Below, one piece after another: positions 1-11,844 of a stretch of DNA of 64,000 nt. Each line of letters begins with the position of its first letter. Position 1 is the first letter of the stretch. Under the pieces are notes generated by a model. The model had not been told where the DNA came from. It saw only the letters and a list, made by a program, of their open reading frames with translations, and searched no databases. The stretch covers positions 17,756,817-17,820,816 of the forward strand of contig CM039466.1 in NCBI GenBank assembly GCA_022414725.1, given 5' to 3'. The position numbers and the translations under genes were made by a program. Origin of the DNA: Microglena sp. YARC (taxonomy: Eukaryota; Chlorophyta; Chlorophyceae; Chlamydomonadales; Chlamydomonadaceae).

Positions 1-59
1 CTAGGGCATGAGCCCCTTGTAATCTTTATTTTTCTCATGCTGCCCCATGCCTAAAACAC

Positions 60-545
60 TTTGTTTTTTTAGGGCTGACCCTCCCGGCCTCCCCCTCCCC
101 TCCCCCCGAAATACCGGTATAAATAAGAGGCACAACTTGAAATTATATATGGATTCTGGGTACCAGCATGGACACTATGGCGCAAACGATGGCATCCTCA
201 TATTCCCAAACAGGGATGGGTGTGATACAGGTAGTCCAATTTCTATTCTGCACCGCCCTTTGGGGTTGCCCAAGTACCGTGCCATCCATTCACCTACCCA
301 TCCATACCCGCTCATACACCCATCCATGCCAGACATACCACGCATCCATACCCCCCACCCACCACCACCCACCTATCCATACCACCCATACGCAGCCATT
401 CACCCCCCACCCACATTACCCACCCATACCCCCCCACCCCCTTCCCCCCACCCCCACCCCACCACCACCACCACCACACACACACACACACCGGTTCAAA
501 AGTGGTGCAATGAACTGCCCATGTCTACACAATCTCAATGGTGGT
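60..545. repeat. Dispersed repeat family A, copy 1
   Basis: The unit begins with AGGGCTGACCC and a C-rich run. It contains a conserved block with CTATGGCGCAAACGATGGCATC and then CCAT/CACC-rich simple sequence. Related copies lie at 8740-9215 and, more diverged, at 42683-42965. The proline/histidine-rich reading frames across it are low-complexity and not credible genes. Confidence 0.7.
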
Positions 546-701
546 GACTAACACCATGCCATCCCTGTACTCTTGCAGCCTTCATGAAAACACAGTCAAG
601 CAGATTCAAACCACAGCCCCACAGTGTGGAGTATATATTACAAACTCCACACAAACTCTCACCCCTCAGAATGGCAATCTGGAGGTCAGTAAAAAGCACA
701 A

Positions 702-890
702 CGAACAAGTTCTACTGCAGCGTCGCCTGCGATGCTAACAAATGGCGGAGAGTGATCGCGAGGGAGCGACAAGTGGCAACAGAAGCGAGTTAGTTACGAG
801 ACGACTGGCTGACGAATCGGGCTTAATCACGGTCAGACGGATGGATGGACGAACGGACAAATGGGTAACACTGGGGGCTCCCTGTCACGG
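702..890 (+). repeat. Dispersed repeat family B, copy 1
   Basis: The core runs from GCAGCGTCGCCTGCGATGCT through GAACGGACAAATGGGTAACA to GGGGGCTCCC. Other copies are at 9385-9552 (+), 30922-31147 (+), 50427-50605 (-) and a diverged one at 46107-46262 (-). Full copies end in a G/C-rich palindromic stretch followed by an A-run, so the family is probably a short non-autonomous mobile element. No coding capacity is seen. Confidence 0.7.
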
Positions 891-3800
891 CTTGTATGCG
901 TGCTCCTCAAGGACAGGTATGTTACCACTTTGCAAACGCAGAAAAATTCGTGGTGTCAAGTTGAAAGGAAGTTAACGTAACTGGGCGAAAAATCCTCATT
1001 CTGTCATATTGCAAGTGCTGACTGCCCCTCCTAGAGGCTTCCAGTCAGCACCCAGTGGTGGCTACAAAACTTTCTTTTGAAGTAAGTTTGGGATCGTGTT
1101 GCGTATATGTAACGCAAACACGAAACATTGAAGCAATAAAAACAAAAAGAATCCAAAAAACTGTGGTGATCATTGGGACGTGTACTTGTCCTAGGAATGG
1201 AGATGCATTTCCCCCACACACACTGATGAATGAACATACATGACAACCTGTTGGCCAGTCGTAACTGGTCCATCACAGGCACAAGGCATGTCTGGGTTAT
1301 ACACAAGCTGTCTGTCTGCTACACAGCCAGCATAACCAAACTTAACCAGACGGTAGATGAGGGGAAGGGCAAATCTAGTCAGACTGCCGTCGTAAAGGTC
1401 TGAGTAGAGCTTGAAGTCCCCTTTGATGTTTGTTGCAAAGTTCAGCGCAGGGGGCTATGAACTCAGCCCTTGTAGAACAATTGGAGGACAGAGGGGTCAT
1501 CTGGGTAGGAGCTGTTGGGGTGCTGAGCATCTAGCTGCTGTAGCCTGCCCTGAGATTCTCGAGAGTAGCTAGATGCTGAGACAAAACCGAGCTGAGTAGC
1601 TGCTGCCGGGCTGAGTTCAACTTTGTAGCTATGTCGCTTTGTAGCTTTCGTATAGCTGTGTAGCTTTGTAGCTGAGTAGCCTGCGTAGCTTTGTAGCTTT
1701 TACAGCTGTGTAGCTCGATTGTAGCTGGATGAGTAGTTCTTAGGGTGCTGAGGGCGCAAAAGGCGCTGATGAGGGGCGGCTAATGAGAAGGCGCTGAGGA
1801 ACCAAAAATGGCCGACAGGAAGTCACTCGTGGGCTGCGGGTTGGCTCTGGAGTGGCTATTGGATGTCGATGTGTGTGGCTCTTACGGTCCACTGATGGCT
1901 GCTACGAAATGCACTACAGCATGAATAGCTAGGGCGCTGATATGACTGAGTCGCTGTTTTCGCTAATGTCTAAAAGAAGAGCTGCCATTGATTCTATAGT
2001 GCAGGTTTGGGACAATTGGCGCAGCAAGGGTGGTATGCTGAGGGCAATAGAGCAGACATGGGTGCTGAATGCAGACGTTGCCTATCAATAAGCATAGGAG
2101 ATGCCAGACGTATTCCAACATAGGTGATGCAGACGTTGCAGGCATAGGGGGAGTGCATAGCGTTGAGCATAGATGCATCCATCACGAGGGGTTCAGCGAC
2201 AAATAGGTGAATGCAGACGTTGCAATCATAGTGATGCAGACGGTTGCAACATAGGGATGCAGCAAAACGTTGCGAGCATCATAATAGGTGATGCAGACGT
2301 ACGCATCATGGTGATGCATCAGACGGTGCAACATAAGGACTCGGTGTAGTATCACGTAGCATTAATCACTCGATTCAGTAGGGGGTAGCATATGAGTTAG
2401 TAGGGGGTAGCAGAGGAAGAGCAGTGGCTGTAGTGTTGTGCAGCACTTGTGTCTCTGGGGAAGCGGGACAGTGGATCTGCGTGGGTGCCATGATATGTGC
2501 ACCACGCATTTGAGACTGTGCATAACGCAAACGATTGTCACGCATGCCCCACGGATTGAGAGGCATTAGACCGAAGGCAGCATGCATGCCCATCTGGCAT
2601 GACAGGAGACCGGTGAGGCGCTATATGGCCTCACCCTACACACTTACACACCCCCCTCCCCCCGCAAGCACGCGCATCACTTTGCATAACATGCACTAGA
2701 GAGAGAACACGTATAAAAGTGCAATGTTACCCCCCCCATGCCTAGCTTGACAGAGAGGGGCGAGGGGCTATGTATGCTGCACTTTATTGCCCTGCTCGTA
2801 GCCATTGTGAGGTAGGCTACTATATCGTGCAAGGACTCACTTGGGTGTTTGTATTATACATAAAGTGTTGCATCGAACATGGAGTACTGGTGTGACATAA
2901 CATTCAGGGGCCCCCCCCCCCTACATACACGAATTAGCTTGAGGGCTGGAGCGGTAGGTACCTACGAACTATTATTGTAACAAAATAGCATATCAGGACC
3001 ACTTTGAGGACTGTATGAAGACCCGCACCCCCCCTTTCACGGAGTGGGGCCTCAAAAGAAAAGGGTTGGTGAAAGCAGAATGGCCGAAATAAAGGAGCTT
3101 AAGAACCAGCAGAGTGCAAAGGCACATGAAGCAGGATTAGGTTGATTGACGGGGGTGCCGCAGATATGGGCGCTAGTAAAGCGAAGAATGGCCGCTAAGC
3201 GAACTGATGCGCCGCTGAGCCGCTGATGCCGCTTATGAGCGCTGTGGCAACGGTAAAGCCAGGCTGCTGAGAGAGCTGCTTTGCGTTATCAGTGATGAGG
3301 CGCTGATCTTGAAGTGCAGAGGGCGCTTGATGGGGGTCCAGAGCAGAGGCGTTTGATGTTATGAAGCAGAGGGCGCTCTGATGCTAGAAGAGAAGGGCGC
3401 TGATCTGCCTTATAGGGCGCTGATGCATGCATAAGGCTGACGGGGCGTCATGCTCTGGCAGGGGCTGTGGGCCGCTGACTTTTGCCATAGGACATTACGA
3501 TGTGAGGGTGCTGAATGTGACAGCTAAAGGGCGCTTGGATGTTAGCAGAGGCGCGCTAATGCTGGCATAGGGCGCTGATGATGTGCAGGTCATTAGGGCA
3601 GCTAGAGATGGCAAGCGCATGTGGGCGCGTGAGGGTGTGATGCCTGAAGTGGTGAGTGCGCTGAAGAGCGGCTGGGGCTAGCAGAGCAGTGGCAGGGTGA
3701 TATTTCTATCCCTGGTATACAGTTGCAGATGGTGGTGGGTCTTCGGGTGAGGCGGTATTACCAGCTTTTCTACGTCTCGATTAGGGGCCAGGTTACAGCT

Positions 3801-3919
3801 CCAGGCTGATAGGTGGAAAATAAGCATTAGTTGGAGGGCGACCGTGGGTTGGGAGGGCCGATCATCGATGTTGGTGTCCATCGATTCCTAATCAGAGACG
3901 CAGCGTTGTGATAGATTTA

Positions 3920-4660
3920 TCAGTGCTTGTTTGGCCGAGTGTGTTGTGAGGTGTCGAAATTCTTGGCGAAGTATGCACAGACTGAGGTCGTGCAGTTTTT
4001 GCTGTTATGTTGCTCAGCCTTTAGTTGCAGGTGACCCATAACAATGTCTTGCTGTGACGGGTTGCTGCCTGTTTTTGTTGTAGTAAAAGCCTTGCGTAGC
4101 ATTTTGGTTGCGTTGATTGTTGCGTGCTTGGCTTGGTTGCTGTGGTTTGCCTTGGTTGTTTTGGTAGCCTTGATAGTTCCCTCCTTGGTTGCGCGTGGCC
4201 AAAGAATTATCTGGCTGTCTCCTTGGTTCGAACCTCCCTTGATAATGGACTATGACTTGGTCCGTATTGCATGCATTGTTTATATTTCTAGGACTTGGTT
4301 ATGATTTACGGTCCTCGGTATATAGTGCACATTGAACGGTGTTGAAGTCCTGGTGAGCGGTGTTGGGAGACATGTGGTAGCGCACGGTTGGGATTCTATT
4401 TGCCCCTGTAGTTCAGGGCTGACGAAGGGTGTTGTCGGGCTTTGGGGTGGTTGCTTCCCCGGAACTTGTGCAAGAGGCTGAGGGTAGCTTGGTGGCTCTC
4501 AGGGGGGTTGTGCCGACCATGAAAGAGCACTATGTGTCTGGGCGGATGGACTGGCCCCAGCACTGGTGCATTTTGGAGAGGGATGACATATGGACTACGC
4601 CTCCTCAGTTGGCCCTGTTAGTGAGCGGGTGGCAGTATTGGAGACAACAGATACACAACT
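3920..4660 (-). pseudogene. Degraded copy of the gag-like gene
   Basis: The minus strand matches the Gln/Asn-rich part of the gag-like frame at 11.9-12.4 kb. The NQGNYQGYQNNQG-type repeat can be recognised at about 4014-4202, but insertions break the frame into pieces. The N-terminal half seen in the right copy (12.5-13.2 kb) is absent after about 4640. Either this is a decayed duplicate or the sequence here is erroneous. Confidence 0.55.
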
Positions 4661-5150
4661 AGCCGACTCACTTCAATGCGCTGCATAAGTAACAAAATAA
4701 ATGAAACCAGAATTCGCCCCGTTACAAGTTATAGACCAGTTTGCAGTAGGATAGATCGAATTATATTTGTGATTTTAGATGTATATCGGAGTTTGTGTAG
4801 TTAGATAGGTAGTCCGAATATACTATATCACTGGTAAGTCAAAGCCGCGACAGGCGCCCGATGCGTGAGATTGACATTTTAGAATTCATTCGCCAAAAAT
4901 GGGCAGTCTCGCTTTAACGACAGACAAGGCATCGTGTCCATTGCATCAAGAACAGGGCAGGCAAATTGTATGAGCGGATTGGCCAGGCGCACGAAGTGGA
5001 TAACCAGGGCACAACGGAATGATGCAGGCTCTGATTAGTGTCTTTGCCCTGCATGAACTACACATTATGGATAACCCTATGGATGCTTGAATCTCTGTCT
5101 ATGTGTTGGTGCCCTGGGCTACAAGGTAGGAGGTCCAGTTAACCCTGCTC
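4660..5150. other. Unannotated stretch
   Basis: There is no convincing coding frame and no repeat I can match elsewhere in the window. The duplication partner ends just before it. Confidence 0.4.
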
Positions 5151-5152
5151 CT

Positions 5153-5800
5153 AGTAGCTACCTGGTTGCGTGTGGCTAAGCCGAAGCTGCCTGACTTCAA
5201 TTCCAGAACCTGCTCAACAGTCTATGGGCAGCAGCAAAGCTGGGTATTGAGTGATAAAGCTTTCACTGCTACCTGGTTGCGTGTGGCTAAGCCAAAGCTG
5301 CCTGACTTCAATGCCCAGAAACCTGTCCAACAGTCTGTTTGGCAGCAGCAAAGCTGGGTATAAGGATAAGCTTTCACTGATACCTGGTTCGACGTCAGTG
5401 TGGCTAAGCCGAAGCTGCCTGACTTCAATGCTGAGATTTCCTGGCAGGGGCTCGATTGATCCAACTGGAGTCTGTGGCAGAGCAGGCAGAGCTGGATAGT
5501 ATGTCTTGCCTGATCCAGGATAAAAGCCTTCACTGCTACCTGGTCGGCCTGCGTGTGGGCTGCCTTTTATTCTGGCTAAGCCGAAGCTGCCTGATCCCGA
5601 CCTTCAATACGGGTCCCCTTGATCAAGCTTTGTTCAACAACAGTCTGTGGCCATGCAGCAGCATTTCAACCTCTGTATTTAAGGATGAGGGTGTTCTATG
5701 ACTGAGAATGCGACCCTCGGGCTGCTACCTGTTCATTGCTTGTGTGTGGCTAAAGCTGAAGATCCTACCTGGATTTGACGTTCAAGCCCTGTCCAACAAT
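5153..5800 (+). repeat. Degenerate tandem repeat, about 110 bp unit
   Basis: About five units begin with GCTACCTGGTTGCGTGTGG and continue with GCTAAGCCGAAGCTGCCTGAC. The first two units are about 112 bp apart and nearly identical; later units carry insertions. One plus-strand frame reads KPKLPDFN followed by a Gln-rich stretch. This recalls the start of some gag proteins but is too short to name. Confidence 0.6.
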
Positions 5801-5809
5801 CTGTCGGAA

Positions 5810-7060
5810 TCAAGCAGCCGACCGGGGGCGTACTGATGCACCATTACTGCTGTCCAGTTGTGGCTGTAGGGGAATGCCTCGTCCAGTGACCAGGCCCTGC
5901 AGCCTGCCCCATATACACCCCTAATGCACTGAGTGAGCTGAGAGCAAAGCCATTCATAGTCACCAGCCTTTTAAACAAGAGGAGCTGAAGGCTGTGCAGG
6001 CAGACAAGTGGCCTAGTACTCTCGCCGTCTCTGTACTCCGGCAAGGGAGCTGCACTGCTGCTTGCTGAAGCTGGTAACTTACGGTATGCTGTCATGGAGT
6101 CGCATCCACGTCCGGGGTACTCGCCGCGTGTCTGCAGGGAAGTCGACGATCCTGCTTAATCCGGGACAGATTGTCTGAAGTCCTTATGGCTGTGATGATC
6201 CGGTTGATGGCACATGATAACGAATTCTTCCTGATGCCCCTCGCACGGCATGGGTCTCCCCTTGTGGTGTGGGGTGGAAATTGCGTTCCATGGGACTTGA
6301 CCAGTTCAAGCAAAGAAGTATAGACTGATGCCCATGATTTTGGCTACGGCCATCCTGACATCGGCAAAAAGGAGGAGAAAGCTCCGTTTCCCTTTAGTGA
6401 GGGTAAGATTAGATTGCTCTGCAGAAGAGTTGGGGTATTAGAGCTAAGTGTAGTATGGAGGCGTAGGAATCATCTGAGCAGCGGTCCGGGCCGATCACCT
6501 GGAAGGTCGAAAGAGATGGCCAGGAGGATTGGTACTATCTCTTCTCAATCAAGGAGTGTTTCCTGAAGATGCTAGAGCACCCCTGGCTCTGCAAGGCATT
6601 GGGAGATTGATCAACGCTGGAATGTGTCTTCTTGCTTCAGGGGCAACACCAGAGTGCAGGGTGCCTGACTATGCTCCAAGTATCTGGGGAGTAGGCTGCC
6701 TAGGGGTGGATGCTTTCAAACACCATGGGCTGTGAGGGATGGAACACCTAGAGAGGAGCGTTGGCCTACATCCATGGTCCCTTCCACTTCTGCCTCAGAT
6801 CTTGCAGAGAGTGAGCGAGAGCAGGCGGATTGCATTGTAATTACTCCCAGGGTGGAATGGACCATGGGCATCCTTGCCTATCAGGGTTTACCTGTCCAGC
6901 CACAATGGAGTTGCCATGGACGAAGCTGACCTCCTGGTGGCTGGGCTTTGGTCCCAGCCAGGGATAGGGGGGGCTGGAGCAGCGCCCAAGGACCCCCTAA
7001 AGGCCAGCTTCATCCTATGGGGCAACAAGCCCAAGATGCCCAGGACTAGGGGATAGGGAG
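5810..7060. other. Stretch with no supportable gene
   Basis: Short open stretches exist (for example the plus strand at about 6529-6735 and 6874-7056), but none is long, has splice support or resembles a family I recognise. Confidence 0.3.
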
Positions 7061-7284
7061 GCTTCCCTGTGTGTGGGACATTCAGGCACAGTCGGGATGG
7101 GAGGAGGTGAATGTTTGAGTGATGTAGCGTTTGGGCAGTTTATAGAGGATGAGACATGTTTCATTGTAGCCATTGTTTCATTTTTGGCTGCGTGGTTAGC
7201 AGCTTCCATTCAGCTCCATTTACCAGTGAATTCATCAAGCCCAAAGCTTGCAGCTGCCATTGGAATGTCTTGTCATGTCAGCTT

Positions 7285-7395
7285 TGAGTTTGATTACATA
7301 GCTTGGCCCATGCAATCTTTCGACCAGATTTGAATTGAATCGCATTTGAACTTTAGCTACGTTTACATAGCTTCGGCCAGCAAATTTAGGGATTG
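7285..7395 (-). repeat. Fragment of the CAAGTTC-tailed retroposon family
   Basis: On the minus strand the sequence reads AAATTTGCTGGCCGAAGCTA then TGTAAAC, matching the family at 16322-16440, 48104-48150, 48738-48780, 48808-48935 and 50858-50935 (core GCTGGCTGAAGCTATGTAAC). Confidence 0.5.
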
Positions 7396-7461
7396 TGGTG
7401 AATGTTCGGTTTGTCAAGGTTTGCCGACCCTAAGTGTGCCTACTATTTTGTCGGAGGAGTG

Positions 7462-7550
7462 GTAACGCCATTCGAATTGAATCCTATGTGCCGCTGGTTG
7501 TTTGTTGGAGACCCACCTCCTGGATGAAATATTTTTTTTTAAAAAGGCTT
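7462..7550 (+). mobile_element. Short SINE-like element, copy 1
   Basis: The copy runs from CCATTCGAATTGAATCC through GGAGACCCACCTCCTGG into a T-rich, A-ending tail. Other copies are at 33380-33420 (-), 45050-45118 (+) and 61345-61443 (+). The last sits in a duplicated segment whose other copy lacks it, so the unit is mobile. Confidence 0.6.
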
Positions 7551-7829
7551 GCAGTCGCTGCCTAAGAGTACAGGTTTTCAAACTCACCAGGAGTTTGTTG
7601 GTAAAACTGACGTTTACAGATATATAATCAAAGGCGAGCCAGCTAGCGAGCGACCCAGCCAACCATAGATTCGATCCCGAAATCGGTTTGGCATACTTCG
7701 TATGCCAAGTAATTTGGCCCAATTTAACGCTGCACGTACGGCATACAAAAATACGAAATCCTCGTATTTTACTAAGTTCCTGTCATATTATTCTGATAAC
7801 TCAATGGACCAGGAGTAACAAAATAGTTG

Positions 7830-7905
7830 GGTATCCTGGCGGGTACCCTGGAGGTCGCACAAGGGGTGGTGTAATGTTCGGTCAAGCAGCAGTGGCAGCC
7901 TCCTT
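7830..7905 (+). repeat. Short dispersed repeat shared with 47265-47335
   Basis: The stretch CTGGAGGTCG... GTAATGTTCG... CAAGCAGCAGTGGCAGC is shared, in the same order, between the two places. Its nature is unknown. Confidence 0.55.
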
Positions 7906-8675
7906 GGTGAAAGATGCACAAGCAGTTGCTTCTTATCCGAACAATTTTAATATTGGGGGTCAAGAATAATTATAGCATGCATGGCATTGTTATTCAACTT
8001 GGTGGCCTGTAAGGCTAATGAACTTAAGAAGCTCGCTGACTCCCCGAAGTCCCATGGTGGCAGGTGCAGCAACTCCCGAGGCTACATTGCTTACTGGGGC
8101 AAGCCTGCAGGAACTAGTGCGAAACAGCAGACTTCCTTGTCAAGCACCATGCACTAATGCAATGAGCTGCGAGAGGCACGGAGATGCGAATTTTTCCAAG
8201 GGAAAATCATAGACATGCTCCGGGTCCCTAGATCGAGTCCACAGGACAGGAGGGAAATGGCAAGTGAAAACGCCGCGTCCACAGTCCGCAAACCTGAGAT
8301 CCGTACGCGAAAAAGGGCACTCCGAGGTGATCCGCCCCCGACAGGAATCGAACACGGTTACGAGGATTGTAATTTTTGATTGGCCATTTCGACCGTTTAT
8401 AATTCAAGTCTGACGATTTAGAAAAATTTGAATATTGGATTGCTCAGGTTTCCTTAAGGATTCCGTGTTACAAATTGGGCATGGTCGGCAGGCTGTGCTG
8501 CTCCAGTCTCGGCAGTGATTTGCTGAGTTTATGTAACGAACCCTCTCTCTCTTAAGGGGGCCGACCAACTACCTCAACCTTGTAATCTTTCTTTCCCCTT
8601 GTAATCTTTCTTTCTCAACTACCAAGACGGCGGGTGGTTTCTCGAGTCCGAGTTTAGGGCGGTGTTGTTTTACTG
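7906..8675. other. Non-coding stretch before the right duplication copy
   Basis: No gene is seen. A T-arm-like string at about 8325-8345 (minus strand) lacks the rest of a tRNA. CTTGTAATCTTTCTTTC is repeated at 8578-8615 and again, slightly changed, at 8690 inside the duplication. Confidence 0.35.
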
Positions 8676-8739
8676 CTAGGGCATGAGCCCCTTGTAATCT
8701 TTATTTTTCTCATGCTGCCCCATGCCTAAAACACTTTGT

Positions 8740-9215
8740 TTTTTTAGGGCTGACCCTCCCGGCCTCCCCCTCCCCTCCCCCCTAAATACCGGTATAAATA
8801 AGAGGCACAACTTGAAATTATATATGGATTCTGGGTACCAGCATGGACACTATGGCGCAAACGATGGCATCCTCATAATTCCCAAACAGGGATGGTGTGA
8901 TACAGGTAGTCCAATTTCTATTCTGCACCGCCCTTTGGGTTGCCCAAGTACCGTGCCCATCCATTCACCTACCCATCCATACCCGCTCATACACCCATCC
9001 ATGCCAGACATACCCACGCATCCATACCCCCCACCCACCCACCCACCTATCCATACCACCCATACGCAGCCATTCACCCCCCCCACCCCATTACCCACCC
9101 ATACCCCCCCCCCCCACCCCCACCCCCACCCCACCACCACCACCACCACCACACACACACACACCGGTTCAAAAGTGGTGCCAATGAACTGCCCATGTCT
9201 ACACAATCTCAATGG
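8740..9215. repeat. Dispersed repeat family A, copy 2
   Basis: This is near-identical to 60-545, differing mainly by single-base indels in C-runs. Confidence 0.7.
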
Positions 9216-9384
9216 TGGTGACTAACACCATGCCATCCCTGTACTCTTGCAGCCTTCATGAAACACAGTCAAGCAGATCAACCACAGCCCCACAGTGTGG
9301 AGTATATATTACAAAACTCCACACAAACTCTCACCCTCAGAATGGCATCTGGAGGTCAGTAAAAAGACAACGAACAAGTTCTAT

Positions 9385-9552
9385 GCAGCGTCGCCTGCGA
9401 TGCTAAAAAATGGCGGAGAGTGATCGCGAGGGAGCGACAAGTGGCAACAGAAGCGAGTTAGTTACGAGACGACTGGCTGACGAATCGGGCTTAATCACGG
9501 TCAGACGGATGGATGGACGAACGGACAAATGGGTAACACTGGGGGCTCCCTG
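9385..9552 (+). repeat. Dispersed repeat family B, copy 2
   Basis: This is near-identical to the copy at 702-890 and follows family A with the same spacing, so A and B were duplicated together here. Confidence 0.7.
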
Positions 9553-11844
9553 TCACGGCTGTATGCGTGCTCCTAAGGACAGGTATGTTACCACTGCAAC
9601 GCAGAAAAATTCGTGGTGTCCAAGTTGAAAGAAGTTAACGTAACTGGGCGAAAATCCTCATCTGGTCATATTGCAAGTGCTGACTGCCCCTCCTAGAGGC
9701 TTCCAGTCAGCAACCCAGTGGTGGCTACAAACTTCTTTTGAAGTAAGTTTGGGATCGTGTTGCGTATATGTAACGCAACACGAAACATTGAGCAAGAAAA
9801 CAAAAAGAATCCAAAAACTGTGGTGATCATTGGGACGTGTATTGTCCTAGGAATGGAGATGCATTTCCCCCCACACACACTGATGAATGAACATACATGA
9901 CAACCTGTTGGCCAGTCGTAACTGGTCCATCACAGGCACAAGGCATGTCTGGGTTACACAAGCTGTCTGTCTGCTACACAGCCAGCATAACCAAACCAGA
10001 CGGTAGATGAGGGGAAGGGCAAATCTAGTCAGAATGGTCGAAAGGTCTGAGTAGAGCTTGAAGTCCCCTTTGATGTTGTTGCAAAGTTCAGCGCAGGGGC
10101 TATGAACTCAGGGATAGAACAATTGGAGGACAGAGGGGTCATCTGGGTAGCTGTTGGGGTGCTGAGTAGCTGTGTAGCTGCTGAGTCGATGAGTAGCTGC
10201 TGAGGAGCTGAGTAGCTGCTGCGGGGCTGAGTAACTTTGTAGCTATGTCGCTGTGTAGCTTTGATAGCTGTGTAGCTTTGTAGCTGAGTAGCCTCGTAGC
10301 TTTGTAGCTTTTACAGCTGTGTAGCTTTGTAGCTGATGAGTAGCTTAGGGTGCTGAGGGCGCAAAAGGCGCTGATGAGGGCGCAGAAGGCGCTGAGGGCG
10401 CCGAGTCACTGTGTGCTGCTTGGCTCTGTGGCTGCTTGGAATTGTGGCTGCTTGGCACTGTGGCTGCTACGAATCACTACAGCATGGAATAGCTGGGGCG
10501 CTGAATGACTGAGTCGCTGTTTGGCTAAGTCTAAGAGAGTGCCCATTGATTCATGTTTTGGGATTGGCGCAGCAAGGGGTGGTATGCTGAGGGTGCAACA
10601 TGGGTGTTGCAGACGTTGCAGCATAGGAGATGCAGACGGTTCAACATAGGTGATGCAGACGTTGCAGCATAGGGGGTGCAATAGGTTGCAGCATAGATGA
10701 TGCAGAGGGTTCAACATAGGTGATGCAGACGTTGCATCATAGGTGATGCAGACGGTGCAACATAGGTGATGCAGACGTTGCATCATAGGTGATGCAGACG
10801 TCGCATCATAGGTGATGCAGACGGTGCAACATAAGGAGTGTAGACGTAGCAATCACTCGATTCATAGGGGGTAGCATAAGTTAGTAGGGGGTAGCAGAGG
10901 AAGAGCAGTGGCTGTAGTGTTGTCAGCACTTGTGTCTCTGGGAAGCGGACAGTGCATCTGCGTTGCCATGTTGTGCACCACGCCTGTGCATGATGTCAAA
11001 GTCAAACGATTGCATCATGCATGCCCATCTTGAGATGGCACCGGTGCATTTTGATGAGGAGAACACGTATAAAATGCAATGTTACCCCCCATGCCTTTGG
11101 CCTGCTGGGTAGTTGTGAGGTAGGTATCGTGCCTCACTTGGGTGTTTGTATTATACATTAAAGTGTTGCAACTACTGTGTGTATTCCCCCCCCCCCCCCT
11201 ACATTTAGCTTGCTGGGAGGGTAGGTACCTAGGAACTATTATTGTAACACATAGCATATCACCACCTGTATTACCCCCCCTTTCACGGAGTGGGAAAAAG
11301 AAAGGTGGTGAAAGCGAATGGCCAGAAATAAATCTAAGAACCAGCAGAGTGCAAAGGGCACATGAAGCAGGATTAGTTGATGCCGCATATATAGGGCGCT
11401 GCTGGCGCTAAGCGAACTGATGGCGCTGAGCGCGCTGATGCCGCTTAGAGCGCTGTGGCCGCTGAGGCTGCTGAGAGCGCTGCTGCGCTGAGGGCGCTGA
11501 TGTAGCAGAGGGCGCTTGATGTAGCAGAGGGCGCTTGATGTAGCAGAGGGCGCTGATGCTGCATAGGGCGCTGATGCTGCATAGGGCGTTGCTGGCGCTG
11601 TGGGCGCTGATGCCGCTGAGGGTGCTGATGTAGCAAAGGGCGCTTGATGTAGCAGAGGGCGCTAATGCTGCATAGGGCGCTGATGCTGCATAGGGCGCTG
11701 ATGGCGCTGTGGGCGCTGAGGGTGTTGATGCGCTGAAGGCGCTGAGTGCGCTGAAGGTGATATACTATCCCTGGGTATACCAGTTGTCTTCTGGGGTATA
11801 CCAGCTTTCTTCTGGGGTTGGGTTGCTGGCTGTAGGTGGAGCAT

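Larger units (their letters stand above)
1..4640. repeat. Left copy of a long direct duplication (noisy)
   Basis: Positions 1 onward match 8676 onward in the same orientation, starting at the shared string ctagggcatgagcccc. The first 1.3 kb differ by scattered one-base indels and substitutions. From about 1.4 kb to 4.64 kb the order of motifs is the same as in the right copy, but extra bases interrupt nearly every motif. The match is lost after about 4640. The stretch holds the GC-rich dispersed repeat, GTAGCT-type and GATGCAGACGTTGCA-type short repeats, and a degraded copy of the gag-like gene. Confidence 0.85.

Noticed and set aside
47..551. Pro/His/Thr-rich frames in family A (also at 8722-9225)
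   Set aside because: They are CCAT/CACC simple sequence. Single-base indels between the two copies shift the frames, so there is no conservation of protein.
5153..5800. LTR-retrotransposon gag based on KPKLPDFN
   Set aside because: Only an eight-residue resemblance inside a tandem repeat; no neighbouring gag or pol sequence.
8300..8355. Possible tRNA T-arm (GTTCGATTCC, minus strand)
   Set aside because: The acceptor partner and other arms are missing.
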